Assembly: GCA_944989445.1 (NCBI GenBank)
Contig: CALYLW010000011.1
Span: 3,067,501 to 3,131,500, forward strand
Source: Ampullaceana balthica
Taxonomy: Eukaryota > Mollusca > Gastropoda > Lymnaeidae
DNA length: 64,000 bases
Reading direction: 5' to 3'
Below the pieces are notes generated by a model. The model worked only from the letters and a program-made list of their open reading frames with translations. It did not search any database and was not told the DNA's origin. The translations under genes and the position numbers were made by a program. This document shows positions 12,334 through 24,057 of the stretch, in pieces. Each line of letters begins with the position of its first letter. Position 1 is the stretch's first letter.

Positions 12334-14456
12334 ATAGTCTCTTCACCACGTCACCAAGTTTTCCACGGCCCGACCACACAGAGCGCAAAATTCATCCATT
12401 GAACCATTTTACAAAGACCAAATCAAACACGATTTGCAAATGCGTGAAAAAAACAACCAACAATCAATGAGTCTGATAGGCCACCTTTAGGTTGTGTGTT
12501 TGTGTGGCTGTCGGCAGTGCGTGTCTGGGCGTGTGTGTGTGTGTTTGTGGCGCTGGTTTGAGTGTGTGTCTGGCCACAATTGAAAATAAATGATATACGG
12601 CCGTAATACGCTCCCGTTAACTCAACAAGTTATTTTCAATAAACTTCAACGATTGCTGGAGACGGTTGGTATGAGGCTTAGAGGGTGTTGGTGTGTGTGT
12701 GTGTGTGAATGTGGGGGGCGGGGATTGGTTGTGACGTCATTGATTATATTTTAACACACGTGTCTTTAGGTTCACGTGGGATATGTGCCGTTTTAAGTTA
12801 GACCGTTTAGATTCCTCTAATAATTTGTTTTGGTTTCTTCTGCTGGTTATTTAAGCATTAAAAAAATTAATTTAAAAAAATTCCTAATTTGCATAGGGTA
12901 TAACCTGCAGTTAAACGCAATTATAATTAGCTTAACTTATGCATACGAATATTCTCAAACTTAGGGTAAGATTTAAGGGTACATAGGAAGCCTCTTGTCT
13001 AGTACTTACAATCCTTAGTATTTTTTTATTTTCAATTCTGATTTAAATATGAGCATCGTATGAGGCATCATGTCATATACAAATCAGGTAAACTTACAGG
13101 GTCACAATTTTTAACTGTAATTTTTATTTGAACTGAGATAAATGAAACACGATATCTATACTACTACAGTCGATGCCCCTAAAATTATGTTAATAAACAA
13201 TTTACTCCTTTTCATTTTTTCCGAGCACTCCGCCCCCTTAACTTAAAAAAAATACATCTTTTTGGGGTAAACAATAAAATTAAAGGCAGTTGAAACGGAT
13301 TTATATATTACAAATATTTTAAAAAAACAACGGATTTCTAATATGTATTTCTTTTCTGGTTATTCCCAAGTATAAATCTACAGCGTCAGAGTCTCATCTA
13401 CACACATCTCACCGTTAAAATGTACGTCTAGTGAGGCACATTATGATCGACGGTAGAAAACTTACGGAGAGCTCGCCCGCAAAGCGTTTCTTTGTCCAGT
13501 CAATCCACGGCATTAGCGAGCCTCGTGAAATCACAAGTTGTATTAGAAACCGTCTTCTAAAGGCAGCGCTAAGGATCTTTTGTCGCAGAGTCGAGGAAAA
13601 GTTTAATAAATTATTGGCAATATTACACGTGGCCTTCACACCGGGGTGTACTAAAGCCAACCTGCAGCCACAACCACCCCACACTTTAACAACACACACC
13701 CCCGACAGGCCCTTAACCCCCTTCCATCCTGCCGCCTACACACACACACACACACCGCCTTTAGACTGCAGCACAAGGACCACACGGTTAGTGAAATAAG
13801 CGACAGCCCCATTTAGCGACCGCAACAAAAGTAGAAATAGAAATCGTTGGGGAAAATGAAAAAAAAATATATATAAAAAATGGATTCCGGCGCGTCAATA
13901 AGCGAAACAAATAACAGGCTTGGGGACAGTTTTCACCTCAATGCTTTGACCTATTCACCCAGGCGGAGTTATCAATTACTCTTACCTGATTAGGCCTGGC
14001 GCAGTACGGTCTAGCGATAAATTCACCCAGAAATTAACCGGTTATGACAGCCGCTGTCAGTAATGGAGTCCACATCAGAAATTAGAAGAGCGGTTGTTGT
14101 GTGTGTGGGGGGGGGCGGTGGGGGGACGTAGATAAATAAATCAGAGAAGCCAGGGAAGTATTTAAAAATGACTCTATTTGAGTTGAACATTTGATCCCGA
14201 CCTCACGCATGTCCTAGCTTAACGAGCATGGTAAAAATGGGGCAAAGGTGGGTTTATCCATAAGTTAAAGTGGGACAAATAGTTTAGGGCCCCACCGAGT
14301 CGTTATGTAGCGGGTTTGTGAGCCATTCTGGACATTCCAATTTCAGTGAACTCTGAATTCTGTCATGGCGGTCCAAGTCATACATGACATCATTTCATGC
14401 TGCTAGTCGACTGATGGCAAATCAACGTCCTCCTACAACACCTTTCCGGTCATCAC

Positions 14457-14648
14457 ACCCACACACACACCCACACACACACCCACACACACACCCACAC
14501 ACCCACACACACACCCACACACACACCCACACACACACCCACACACACACCAACACACCCACACCCACCCACACACACACCCACACACACACCCACACAC
14601 ACACACACCCACACACACACCCACACACACACCCACACACACCCCCCA
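14457..14648. repeat. CA / CACACCC microsatellite
   Basis: About 190 bp of interleaved (CA)n and CACACCC units on the plus strand. Open frames on both strands here (His/Thr/Pro or Cys/Val/Gly only) are artefacts of the repeat. Confidence 0.97.
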
Positions 14649-15691
14649 CGTGTACGCTGTTACCAACAGGGAATTTATGGTATTGCTTGGGATGTCTGAT
14701 GCAAATTAGTTCAAGAGACATCAGTATTTGAATTTGCAAAATATTCTGATTTTTATTGGTTACCGCAATGTCCCATGGGAAAAATTGCGTTTATATATTT
14801 GAAATGTCTGTGCAGTCTGTTCGAGCTTGCACAAGCAACTACTCCTGACCCACATCAGATAGAGGGTTTGGGTCTTTTGCAAATATGTTAAGGAGGTCCC
14901 AAGGATGTATTTTGTCAATTTCTTGCCAAACATAACATCTATCGGGTTGAAACAAACGCCAAAAGATAGCTAATAATATTTAGAACATTGTAGTAGAAGA
15001 AATGTTTGAAAAATCTAATTTCTTTCGACTTCCGTAATTTTAGCAGCAATTTTTAGATAGCAATTGTTATGTTTAGTTTCATAATTATTGATTTGAAATT
15101 AGTTTTTAATGTAATCTAGAATGATTTCCATTGAATAAAAAAATCGGAAAATCTTTGTTGGAAATTGCGTTTAAATACTCATTTGAGTTTTTATTACGGT
15201 TTACAAAATTATTCCGAACTTTGGAGGAATGTACTTATAAAACTACTATTTTATTGTTATGATTATTATTTTTATTGAATAATATCTTTTTTTATAATTA
15301 TAAAAAAAATTTATTGTAAAAAAATTTTTAAAATTAAGCGCCGACAAAATTGAGTAAATAGAGGTATAAAAAGACGGGCATTGAAATGGTTTACGCAAGG
15401 CGTCATTGAAAGGATCTTGCCAGTTTGGTACTGTGTGATAGATTTTAGTAACTGACAAAGTGCTTCTTGATTAGCAGGCTCTCCGGCATCATCTGAACAC
15501 GACCAATATTGATATTTATTTCTTTAATGCTATGATTTCATTTTGTTTTATGTCAAGACCGAGAGAGCAGCAGAGAGGGGAACTGACCGGTCCGGTGTTC
15601 CGTTGTCCCACACGTCATTAATAATTGGCCCCGTTAGATAACAACCCATGAGTTAGATACCCATCAGTTCAGCTTCACAGCCGTGCTCAGC

Positions 15692-15692
<1 letters not shown>

Positions 15693-15768
<76 letters not shown>

Positions 15769-15775
15769 GGATAGA

Positions 15776-15822
<47 letters not shown>

Positions 15823-15853
15823 AATGAAAGAGAGAGAGAGAGAGACGGATAGA

Positions 15854-15895
<42 letters not shown>
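15693..15895. repeat. GA microsatellite with GACGGATAGAGAGGG interruptions
   Basis: A purine-only (GA)n tract of about 200 bp, interrupted twice by a GACGGATAGAGAGGG motif. The duplicated interruption shows that the tract itself was segmentally duplicated. Confidence 0.95.
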
Positions 15896-15898
<3 letters not shown>

Positions 15899-16170
15899 AG
15901 AGATAGTGAATATGAGAGAGGGAGATAGAGAGTGAATGAGAGAGAGAATGAGAGAGATAGTGAATATGAGAGAGGGAGATAGAGAGTGAATGAGAGAGAG
16001 AATGAGAGAGATAGTGAATATGAGAGAGGGAGATAGAGAGTGAATGAGAGAGAGAATGAGAGAGATAGTGAATATGAGAGAGGGAGATAGAGAGTAAATG
16101 AGAGAGAATGAGATTGAGAATAGAAGAGATAATAAGATAGGAATAAAAGAGATTGAGAAGAGTAGGAAAC
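15896..16170. repeat. 54-bp purine-rich minisatellite, ~4 copies plus decayed tail
   Basis: TGAATATGAGAGAGGGAGAT recurs at 15907, 15961, 16015 and 16069, giving an exact 54-bp period, followed by a degenerate GA-rich tail. It grows out of the adjacent GA microsatellite and is probably a higher-order form of it. The minus-strand Ser/Leu/Ile-rich frames here are repeat artefacts. Confidence 0.93.
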
Positions 16171-16388
16171 ACCATGAGAGAGAGAGAGAACTTAGGGGGT
16201 GCAATGGTGCAAGGCGATGCCATATATCCCGGCAGACCTCTTTGGCGCCCCGTCGGTGCCAACAAATGATGATTGACCAAATTATTTATAGCGCCAATCT
16301 GATTATTTTTTACGCAACCCGGGTTTTATTTATAAAGTTATTTTTTTTCTCTTCCCTTCCCCGCTTCGTTCAATTGATTGTTTTTATT

Positions 16389-16678
16389 GTTGTAAAGTAG
16401 AATATTGCCGTGTTTGTGGCAGTGCTGGGGTAAATGTAAGACCAATCTCCCGTTATCCCGTTGTAAAGTAGAATATTGCCGTGTTTGTGGCAGTGCTGGG
16501 GTAAATGTAAGACCAATCTCCCGTTATCCCGTTGTAAAGTAGAATATTGCCGTGTTTGTGGCAGTGCTGGGGTAAATGTAAGACCAATCTCCCGTTATCC
16601 CGTTGTAAAGTAGAATATTGCCGTGTTTGTGGCAGTGCTGGGGTAAATGTAAGACCAATCTCCCGTTATCCCGTTGTA
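16389..16678. repeat. 71-bp minisatellite, 4 copies
   Basis: Copies start at 16389, 16460, 16531 and 16602 with a short fifth fragment (GTTGTA). They look identical. The unit begins GTTGTAAAGTAGAATATTGC and ends CTCCCGTTATCCC. Identity between copies indicates recent expansion. Confidence 0.95.
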
Positions 16679-18339
16679 TAAACTTAGTCACTGCTAGTTA
16701 CCATGCACATGAAATGTTTTATTACATTTTAGCGTCTGGTTCCCTGATAGTGACAATTTAAGGCCAATTTGAATTATTACGTGAGTAATAGTTAAGTGAT
16801 TGTTTAAAAAAATCTTCTTAAGTTTATAGTAATCTTGAGGCAATTTTTTAATTACTTTGATGGTGAAAGAAAAATTTAAAGAAAAAAAAGTCAACAAACA
16901 GGTAGTTTTATTTTTTAATTATATTGCTATAAAATAACCCAAATAAAATTCACATCTCCCATTAATGATATTTTTATAAGAAATGTTACGCATTGTTTGC
17001 GCCACAAATATTTGCTGTACATGAGGCTGGTGTCCTGAGGGTCTGGTTTGAACTACGCATGTTGAATGTTTATATTTTAGAAGAGCGAAAGTTGCGGTGT
17101 TTTCTTGTTTCTTGCCTCGTCAGTTTAGAGAGGTTATTTCTGCCCAAGTTTATAATTGTCTTGAGTTGTTCTCTAACGTGTAGCATGAGCACAGTTAAGA
17201 AGACTTGTCAAGAAAATTTCAATAATTGGGTTTAACGAAACACACACTCACATGCACTGCACGCACGCACATATATTTCCAGTGTTTAGTTATACTGCAT
17301 ATTTTAAGTAGATTATCGGTAAATTTGTACCCCCTTCCCGCTCTTGGTTACTTGCTTTAATTCTGGAATGCTGAAAAAGTTTAATAACCGCTAACCTCCA
17401 GAGCGCCCCATAAAGGCACTTCTCCACCCAGGGTCCCTAGTCCTGGGGCGTGGGGCGCCTAACCGTTGGACTGTGTGTTGGCACATGCAGCTAATCAGGG
17501 CAGGTTGAGACCGACAAAGGCGCAGCGGCATGTGGTCTACGGCGACCGTGTGTCGCCCTGGTTCACGCCCCGTCGGTCCCCGACTGTGTCACACAGATCG
17601 GAAAACAGTGGCATTTAGGGAAGGGGAGAAAGCCCTAGTACAAGGCTCGGTGTGTGTGTGGGGGGGGGGTTGTTTGTGAAAATTGGTTTGATCGTTTATC
17701 AATCTGATGAAACATCTCATGTTCACTGCATCCAACATATGACTCACTAAAGAAACAAACAATCAAAGCCTCAAGATTCGTCTTAGGCGCGTTTTTTAAC
17801 GTTTAATTAGTACAAACAAACGCAGCCGACTTGATACTAGTTAAATTTTCCTCAATGGACACTCTATTACCCCTAATTAAATAAGGGCCCCTAGTCTAGA
17901 TAACAAGCGTTTCACAATAACAATATCAATCTTATTCAACCCATATTGTTTCTATATGATTCTTCAATACAACTAATAGTATCCATCGAATGATACACTA
18001 TTTTGAAACTAAAATATAAAAGCATTTGACAATTATACAGAAATTCTAAGAAATAAAAATCTTTTTTATTTTATGTTTGTTATATTATACAAGCTTGCTT
18101 CAGATTGGTACAATTAAATTTGTGCATGGTCAAATTTTAATGTGACATTGTCTTGGAGAAGTTTCATGGAACTTTAACTTTAATGAAGGTTGAGAAAACT
18201 GTCGCCAGCAGGAAGTGATAACATTCATATTAATTGTAAATATTTTGTTTTGGTTTCTTTACCATGGTTGGTATATAGTGAAGCATACAACATTTTTTCC
18301 CCTCCAATTATTAATGCCTTAAAAAAACTTTTTTGTTAA

Positions 18340-18715
18340 TAGAAATCAATTAAGTGATTCATTAAATCATTAATTTGTTAATTAATGCATTCATTCCTCA
18401 AATGTTCATTTAGTAACTGAAATGATCAATCATTGTCTCAATCACTCATTGATCATTCACATTCATTCAATGTCCATTTAATCATTTAATCAATCATAAA
18501 AGCAACATGTCTTTCATACAATAATTCATTTATTAATTCATTTATTTATGAAATTATCCCGTCATTCATCATACATACAATGATTAATTCATTTCAATCA
18601 CATATGAAATCATCCATTATTTCAATAATTCATGCAATTATCAGTTCATTCAAGATTTCATACAATCATTCGTTCTTTAAATCATTTATACAATCATCAA
18701 TTCGTTATTTGTTAA
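18340..18715. repeat. Low-complexity ATTCATT/AATCATT region
   Basis: Irregular repetition of TCATTCATT, AATCATT and ATTCATTTA words, ending just before the exon 2 acceptor. It has no fixed period. It abuts the pyrimidine-rich tract CTCATCTCCTCCTCAG that defines the acceptor. Confidence 0.7.
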
Positions 18716-18934
<219 letters not shown>

Positions 18935-20329
18935 TGACCGAATAGGTAAAGTGCAAAATGAATATAAAAAAAGGACAAAAAAAAACTAATCATTAGACGA
19001 AGAAATAGTCTTCCAAGACACTTCGACTTATTTGAATCAGACGTCAGTCACTGTGTGTGGTGGGGGGGGGGAGTGGGGGAGTTGTGGAAGGGGGAATTTC
19101 GTTATGTAAAAGTCCATCATGGATTAACTAACCAATGAAATCAATTTATCAGAGACACCTAGTGCTAATACAATTAGATTGCCCTCGCCTTATTTCCATA
19201 CCGAAATGCAAATGTTGGCCATCATGTACCAATACGATGATGGCCAAAAACATGACTTTCATAAGAGCTGATAATTTATGGAAATGAGGGAAGCTAAAGA
19301 GTTTTTAAATCTCAAACATTCTAAAAAGATGATTTTGTAACAAACAAACAAAACTATTATTTTGTTAATTCATAACGTAATTTTGGCAATGAACATTAAG
19401 GAGGGACCCAACCTAAGTATACACCCATGTATTCGCCCGTGTATACGCAGTTGTTTAAACTAAAGGGAAACAATGTAAAGTCTTGTTAAAACATTTTTGT
19501 TCAGCGTTGTCAGGGCAACAAGACTATCTATTTTTTTTTCCAAGGGGAATAAATAATATGTTTTAAGGAAAGATAACACTCGTCTTCTTTAATTAGCACT
19601 CCTTTAAAAAAATGTCTATCGGCTGTGTCGTCTGCCCTGTACAATCTTGATCTATGACTTGAAAGGTCAAACTGTCATGGTGTTCGTGAACCGCCTGCCC
19701 GGTGTGTTGTACAAACATAATGAATCAAGCCTCGGTGGTAGATCTGACGATTGCTGTTAGGATTCCAACCCCCTCTCTGCTGGTTTCGTTCATTACAAAT
19801 CTAAAGAACAGCACTGCAGACCACCTGTTGTTTAAACAACTGACGCAACCTGACCAGCGTAACATAAGTAATAATTGTAAATGAAGTTTGACTTTATGGA
19901 AGTCAAGCCATGATGCTAGGGTTAGGTCTATTTTGACCAGCCGTCCGGTACTTGACCACTGAGCCCCGAATGCTTTCAGATTGATCAGTACGGGCTCGTC
20001 TCTGTAACTTTCCACCTTCATGGCGCTAGTAAGGCACGTCCCTGACCACAGAAAATCTGAAAAATTAAACCTTTAAGCACTCTCATCACACGTTTGTTCA
20101 TCGATTCTTTGTAGTCATCGTCTTTCTCTCCCTTTCTTTCCGTATATCCTCTAACTTTTTAACCCATGCATCTGTCCACTTTGTTTTCCTCATCTAAATT
20201 CCCTCCTCTAACTCCTTTAGCCAACAACCAACATCGACTTGTTAATTTACTCCTTTTTTTCTACATTATATCATTTAAATTTTAATTTAATATAAGTCAT
20301 GCGATATTTTCAACTGCCAGCTTAATGTC

Positions 20330-20690
20330 AACCTTTACCTCAGTCTCCTTCAGACCCCGCCTCACAAATTCCTTCAGATCCCACCTGCTGTCTCCTTCAG
20401 ACCCAATACTTTGATCACCGACAGAACCCATGTTTTCACCTCCTTCCGACCTCATACTTTGATCTTCAGGCCTCATACTTTGATCTTCAGGCCTCATACT
20501 TTGATCTCCTTCAGGCCCCATATTTTGATCTCCATCAGGCCCCATACTTCGATATTTTTTCAGACCCAATACTTTGATATACTTCAGACCCAACGCTCTG
20601 ATCTCCTTCAGGCCCCATACTTTGATCTCCTTCAGGCCCCATACGTTGATCTACTTCAGGCCCCATACTTCGATCTACTTATGCAAACCG
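20330..20690. repeat. Degenerate ~24-30-bp repeat (CTTCAGGCCCCATACTTTGATCTC-like)
   Basis: About 13 imperfect copies with varying length and substitutions, such as CTTCAGACC versus CTTCAGGCC and TACTTTGAT versus TACTTCGAT. An older, diverged minisatellite. Confidence 0.85.
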
Positions 20691-21662
20691 CCCCATTTCC
20701 CAGCCCACCACGACCCTGGTCTTACACAGGAATAGGGTCTTTGATATCAGAATTGATAAATAACAGATGTTTTCTTGATGTCTTCGTGTCACCCGATAAG
20801 TGAATGTTATGGGAAATAATCCACGACGTTTCACTTGTGCGCAATGATATTAATATTTATTAATAATGGGAGGTCACTGTGGACCCGTGTTCTATAACCA
20901 TGGGCGATAGAAATCCTCCCTTTCGATTAGAGGAACAAAAAATATTTAAGAAAATATGAAACAGGAACACATGACACATGCATGTATTCAAATCAAAGCC
21001 ACACGATAAATGATATTTTTGAGTGGATTGTATTCTCTCGGCTTTTCGGCTGAAAACATATTTTGCGAGGCAAACGATTTACATTAATGCAAATATTTAT
21101 GCTCTCAAGGACACTTATATGGGAGGGGCTAGGGTAGGTGGGAGTTTTTGGTGCGTGTGTGTATGTGTTTGTGTGTGTGTTGTGATGATTTGGGCGGGGA
21201 GGGCGTCGGGATAACTTCTTTTGCGCATTGTTACTGATTAATGAGAATGTGAGAAGGCGAATATCACTTAACAATGAAGCATCCCTAAAAAGACAAGAGA
21301 AGTCCAATGATGGGCCAGGTCTGTCTATTTAGCTCTACCGCCAGCTTACAACTCAGACAAATCTGGGGTACGTTCATGTATTAAATCCATTAGTAAATGT
21401 TATTATGACAAAATAATTATGTGCAACAAGAAAATTTCTTCTAACTGCCATATTTGGACGAGCTGGCATATGTCTAGAATTTAAAGTTATTACCGTTAAC
21501 ATTCTTCTAGGGAAAATAAAAGGCAATCATCACTAAGTGCTTTGTTAAGAAAGAGAAGAATAACCATTTCCTTTATGGGTGTAAAAAGAATTCATGCAAT
21601 AACTATATAACATCACATATTAATACTAAGTCCATCTGCCGGTACATGATGGTTAGGGAGAG

Positions 21663-23062
21663 GGGTACAGTGTTGTCTGAATGATGGTGTGGGGGGGGGG
21701 TTGTACAGTGTTGTCTGAATGATGGTGGGAGAGGGGAACAATGTTGTGTGAGTGATGGTGGGGGAGTACAGTGTTGTCTGAATGATGGTGGGGGAGTACA
21801 GTGTTGTGTGAGTGATGGTGGGGGAATACAGTGTTGTCTGAATGATGGTGGGGGAGTACAGTGTTGTGTGAGTGATGGTGGGGGAGTACAGTGTTGTCTG
21901 AGTGATGGTGGGGGACTACAGTGTTGTCTGAGTGATGGTGGTGGGGGTACAGTGTCGTATGAATGATGGTGGGGAGTACAGTGTTGTCTGAATGATGGTG
22001 GGGAGTACAGTGTTGTCTGAATGATGGTGGGGGACTACAGTGTTGTCTGAGTGATGGTGGTGGGGGGTACAGTGTTGTCTGAATGATGGTGGGGGTACAG
22101 TGTCGTCTGAATGATGGTGGGGGACTACAGTGTTGTCTGAATGATGGTGGCGGAGTACAGTGTTGTCTGAGTGATGGTGGTGGGGGGTACAGTGTCATAT
22201 GAATGATGGTGGGGGACTACAGTGTTGTCTGAATGATGGTGGGGGAGTACAGTGTTGTCTGAATGATGGTGGGGGAGTACAGTGTTGTCTGAATGATGGT
22301 GGTGGGGGTACAGTGTTGTCTGGGTGATGGTGGGGGAGTAAAGTGTTGTCTGAATGATGGTGGGGGACTACAGTGTTGTCTGAATGATGGTGGGGTGTAC
22401 AGTGTCGTCTGAATGATGGTGGGGGAGTACAGTGTTGTCTGAGTGATGGTGGGGGAGTACAGTGTTGTCTGAATGATGGTGGGGGAGTACAGTGTTGTCT
22501 GAGTGATGGTGGGGGAGTACAGTGTTGTCTGAATGATGGTGGGGGAGTACAGTGTTGTCTGAGTGATGGTGGGGGAGTACAGTGTTGTCTGAATGATGGT
22601 GGGGGAGTAAAGTGTTGTCTGAATGATGGTGGGGGACTACAGTGTTGTCTGAATGATGGTGGGGGGTACAGTGTCGTCTGAATGATGGTGGGGGAGTACA
22701 GTGTTGTCTGAATGATGGTGGGGGAGTACAGTGTTGTCTGAGTGATGGTGGGGGACTACAGTGTTGTCTGAGTGATGGTGGGGGTGTACAGTGTTGTCTG
22801 AATGATGGTGGGGGACTACAGTGTTGTCTGAGTGATGGTGGGGGAGTACAGTGTTGTCTGAATGATGGTGGGGGACTACAGTGTTGTCTGAGTTATGGTG
22901 GGGGAGTACAGTGTTGTCTGAGTGATGGTGGGGGACTACAGTGTTGTCTGAGTGATGGTGGGGGAGTACAGTGTTGTCTGAATGATGGTGGGGGAGTACA
23001 GTGTTGTCTAATTCTAAATGTTTTTTTGGGGGGTGGGGGTGGTACAGTGTTGTCTGAAAGAC
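21663..23062. repeat. 1.4-kb minisatellite of 30-bp units, ~45 copies
   Basis: The unit is about GTCTGAATGATGGTGGGGGA followed by GTACAGTGTT. Copies differ at recurrent sites: AATG/AGTG, GAGTAC/GACTAC/GGGTAC, GTTGTC/GTCGTC, and the number of G residues. Variants are interspersed and often alternate, suggesting a two-unit (60-bp) higher-order pattern in places. The G-run makes the plus strand strongly G-rich. The minus strand is open in some frames (His-His-Ser-Asp-Asn-Thr-Val type repeats), but this follows from the unit lacking stops and is not a gene. Confidence 0.97.
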
Positions 23063-23869
23063 GACTTGATTAAATCTTGAAGTCACATTAATTTCTTAAT
23101 TATAAAATGCGCTGCGCCAGCCGAGACCAGAAAACATAAATGTCATCTGCTTGTCTTAAACAAGACTGTAACAATAAAAGTTGTCAGTGACAATTTCAAC
23201 CCTGGCCTGTCATTAGCTTTCTTCTGACGGAAGGCTTGGGTTTATTCGCCGGCCTCCCAAGAGCCTAGCAATCGACCACCTACATTCGTCATAGCTCTAT
23301 AAAATGTTATGATGTCCACTGTTCCTACGCAGATACAGTATCAATACGCAGTCCCACCGACAAATGACGACGATATCCTTTGTCATTGGGCTGTATAGAT
23401 GGGTGTACTCCAGGATCACTCGATAATCTACCAACATGTTGTTGGTTGCGATGTAATAGTAATAGGCATTATTCTGATAGCTTTAATCATATTTAAAATT
23501 AATTTTGACAAGTCCTTAAACATCTTAACTTGTAGATTGGCCGCGCAAGTAAAGTTTTTACCACACTTTAAATAGTAACGTTTCCTATTCCTAACACATT
23601 CTCCTGTCCAAGCAATTTTTAACCCTTCACTTTTGCAAACAAAGTAACAAATTAGAAAAGAAATTTAAAAAATGATAAATAAATAACGGTATCATGAAAT
23701 GAATCAAATTAAAAAACAATAATGTTATATTTGGCTCCGACACATTTTAGAATTGAAACAAATAATAATGATAATAGCACAAAGTCTGTCTACATGCTTC
23801 TCATTATTCTCATTGTTGGACACGCGCCTCATCATAAAGTAAAATAATAATAATACTAATCTTCTAAAT

Positions 23870-24057
23870 AAGTGCTTCTCAAAGTGGTGGTCCGCGGACC
23901 GGTGCTGGTCCGTGGGCCATCCGATGCCGGTCCACAGAAGTTATCAAGAAAGGACATTTCGTTATCCCGTCAGTACAGGGAAAACATTTCACCGGTCCCT
24001 GGTGCAATGGAAAAAATTCCTGCCGGTCCGCAATACTAAAATGTTTGAGGAGCACTG
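23870..24057. mobile_element. hAT-type MITE, 188 bp
   Basis: The terminal inverted repeats are AGTGCTTCTCAAA at the left (23871) and TTTGAGGAGCACT at the right. The right arm's reverse complement is AGTGCTCCTCAAA, a single difference. Flanking 8-bp sequences TTCTAAAT (23862-23869) and TTCTTAAT (24058-24065) match at 7 of 8 positions, as expected for an aged 8-bp hAT target-site duplication. The interior contains GGTCCGCGGACCGG and CCGGTCCGC, a signature of CAGTGCTTCTCAAA-type hAT non-autonomous elements. No transposase; it depends on a partner in trans. Confidence 0.8.

Noticed and set aside
21653..23086. Minus-strand His/Ser/Asp/Asn-rich repeat frames of 149-181 codons
   Set aside because: They are created by the 30-bp minisatellite, break at unit-length changes and have no flanking coding sequence.
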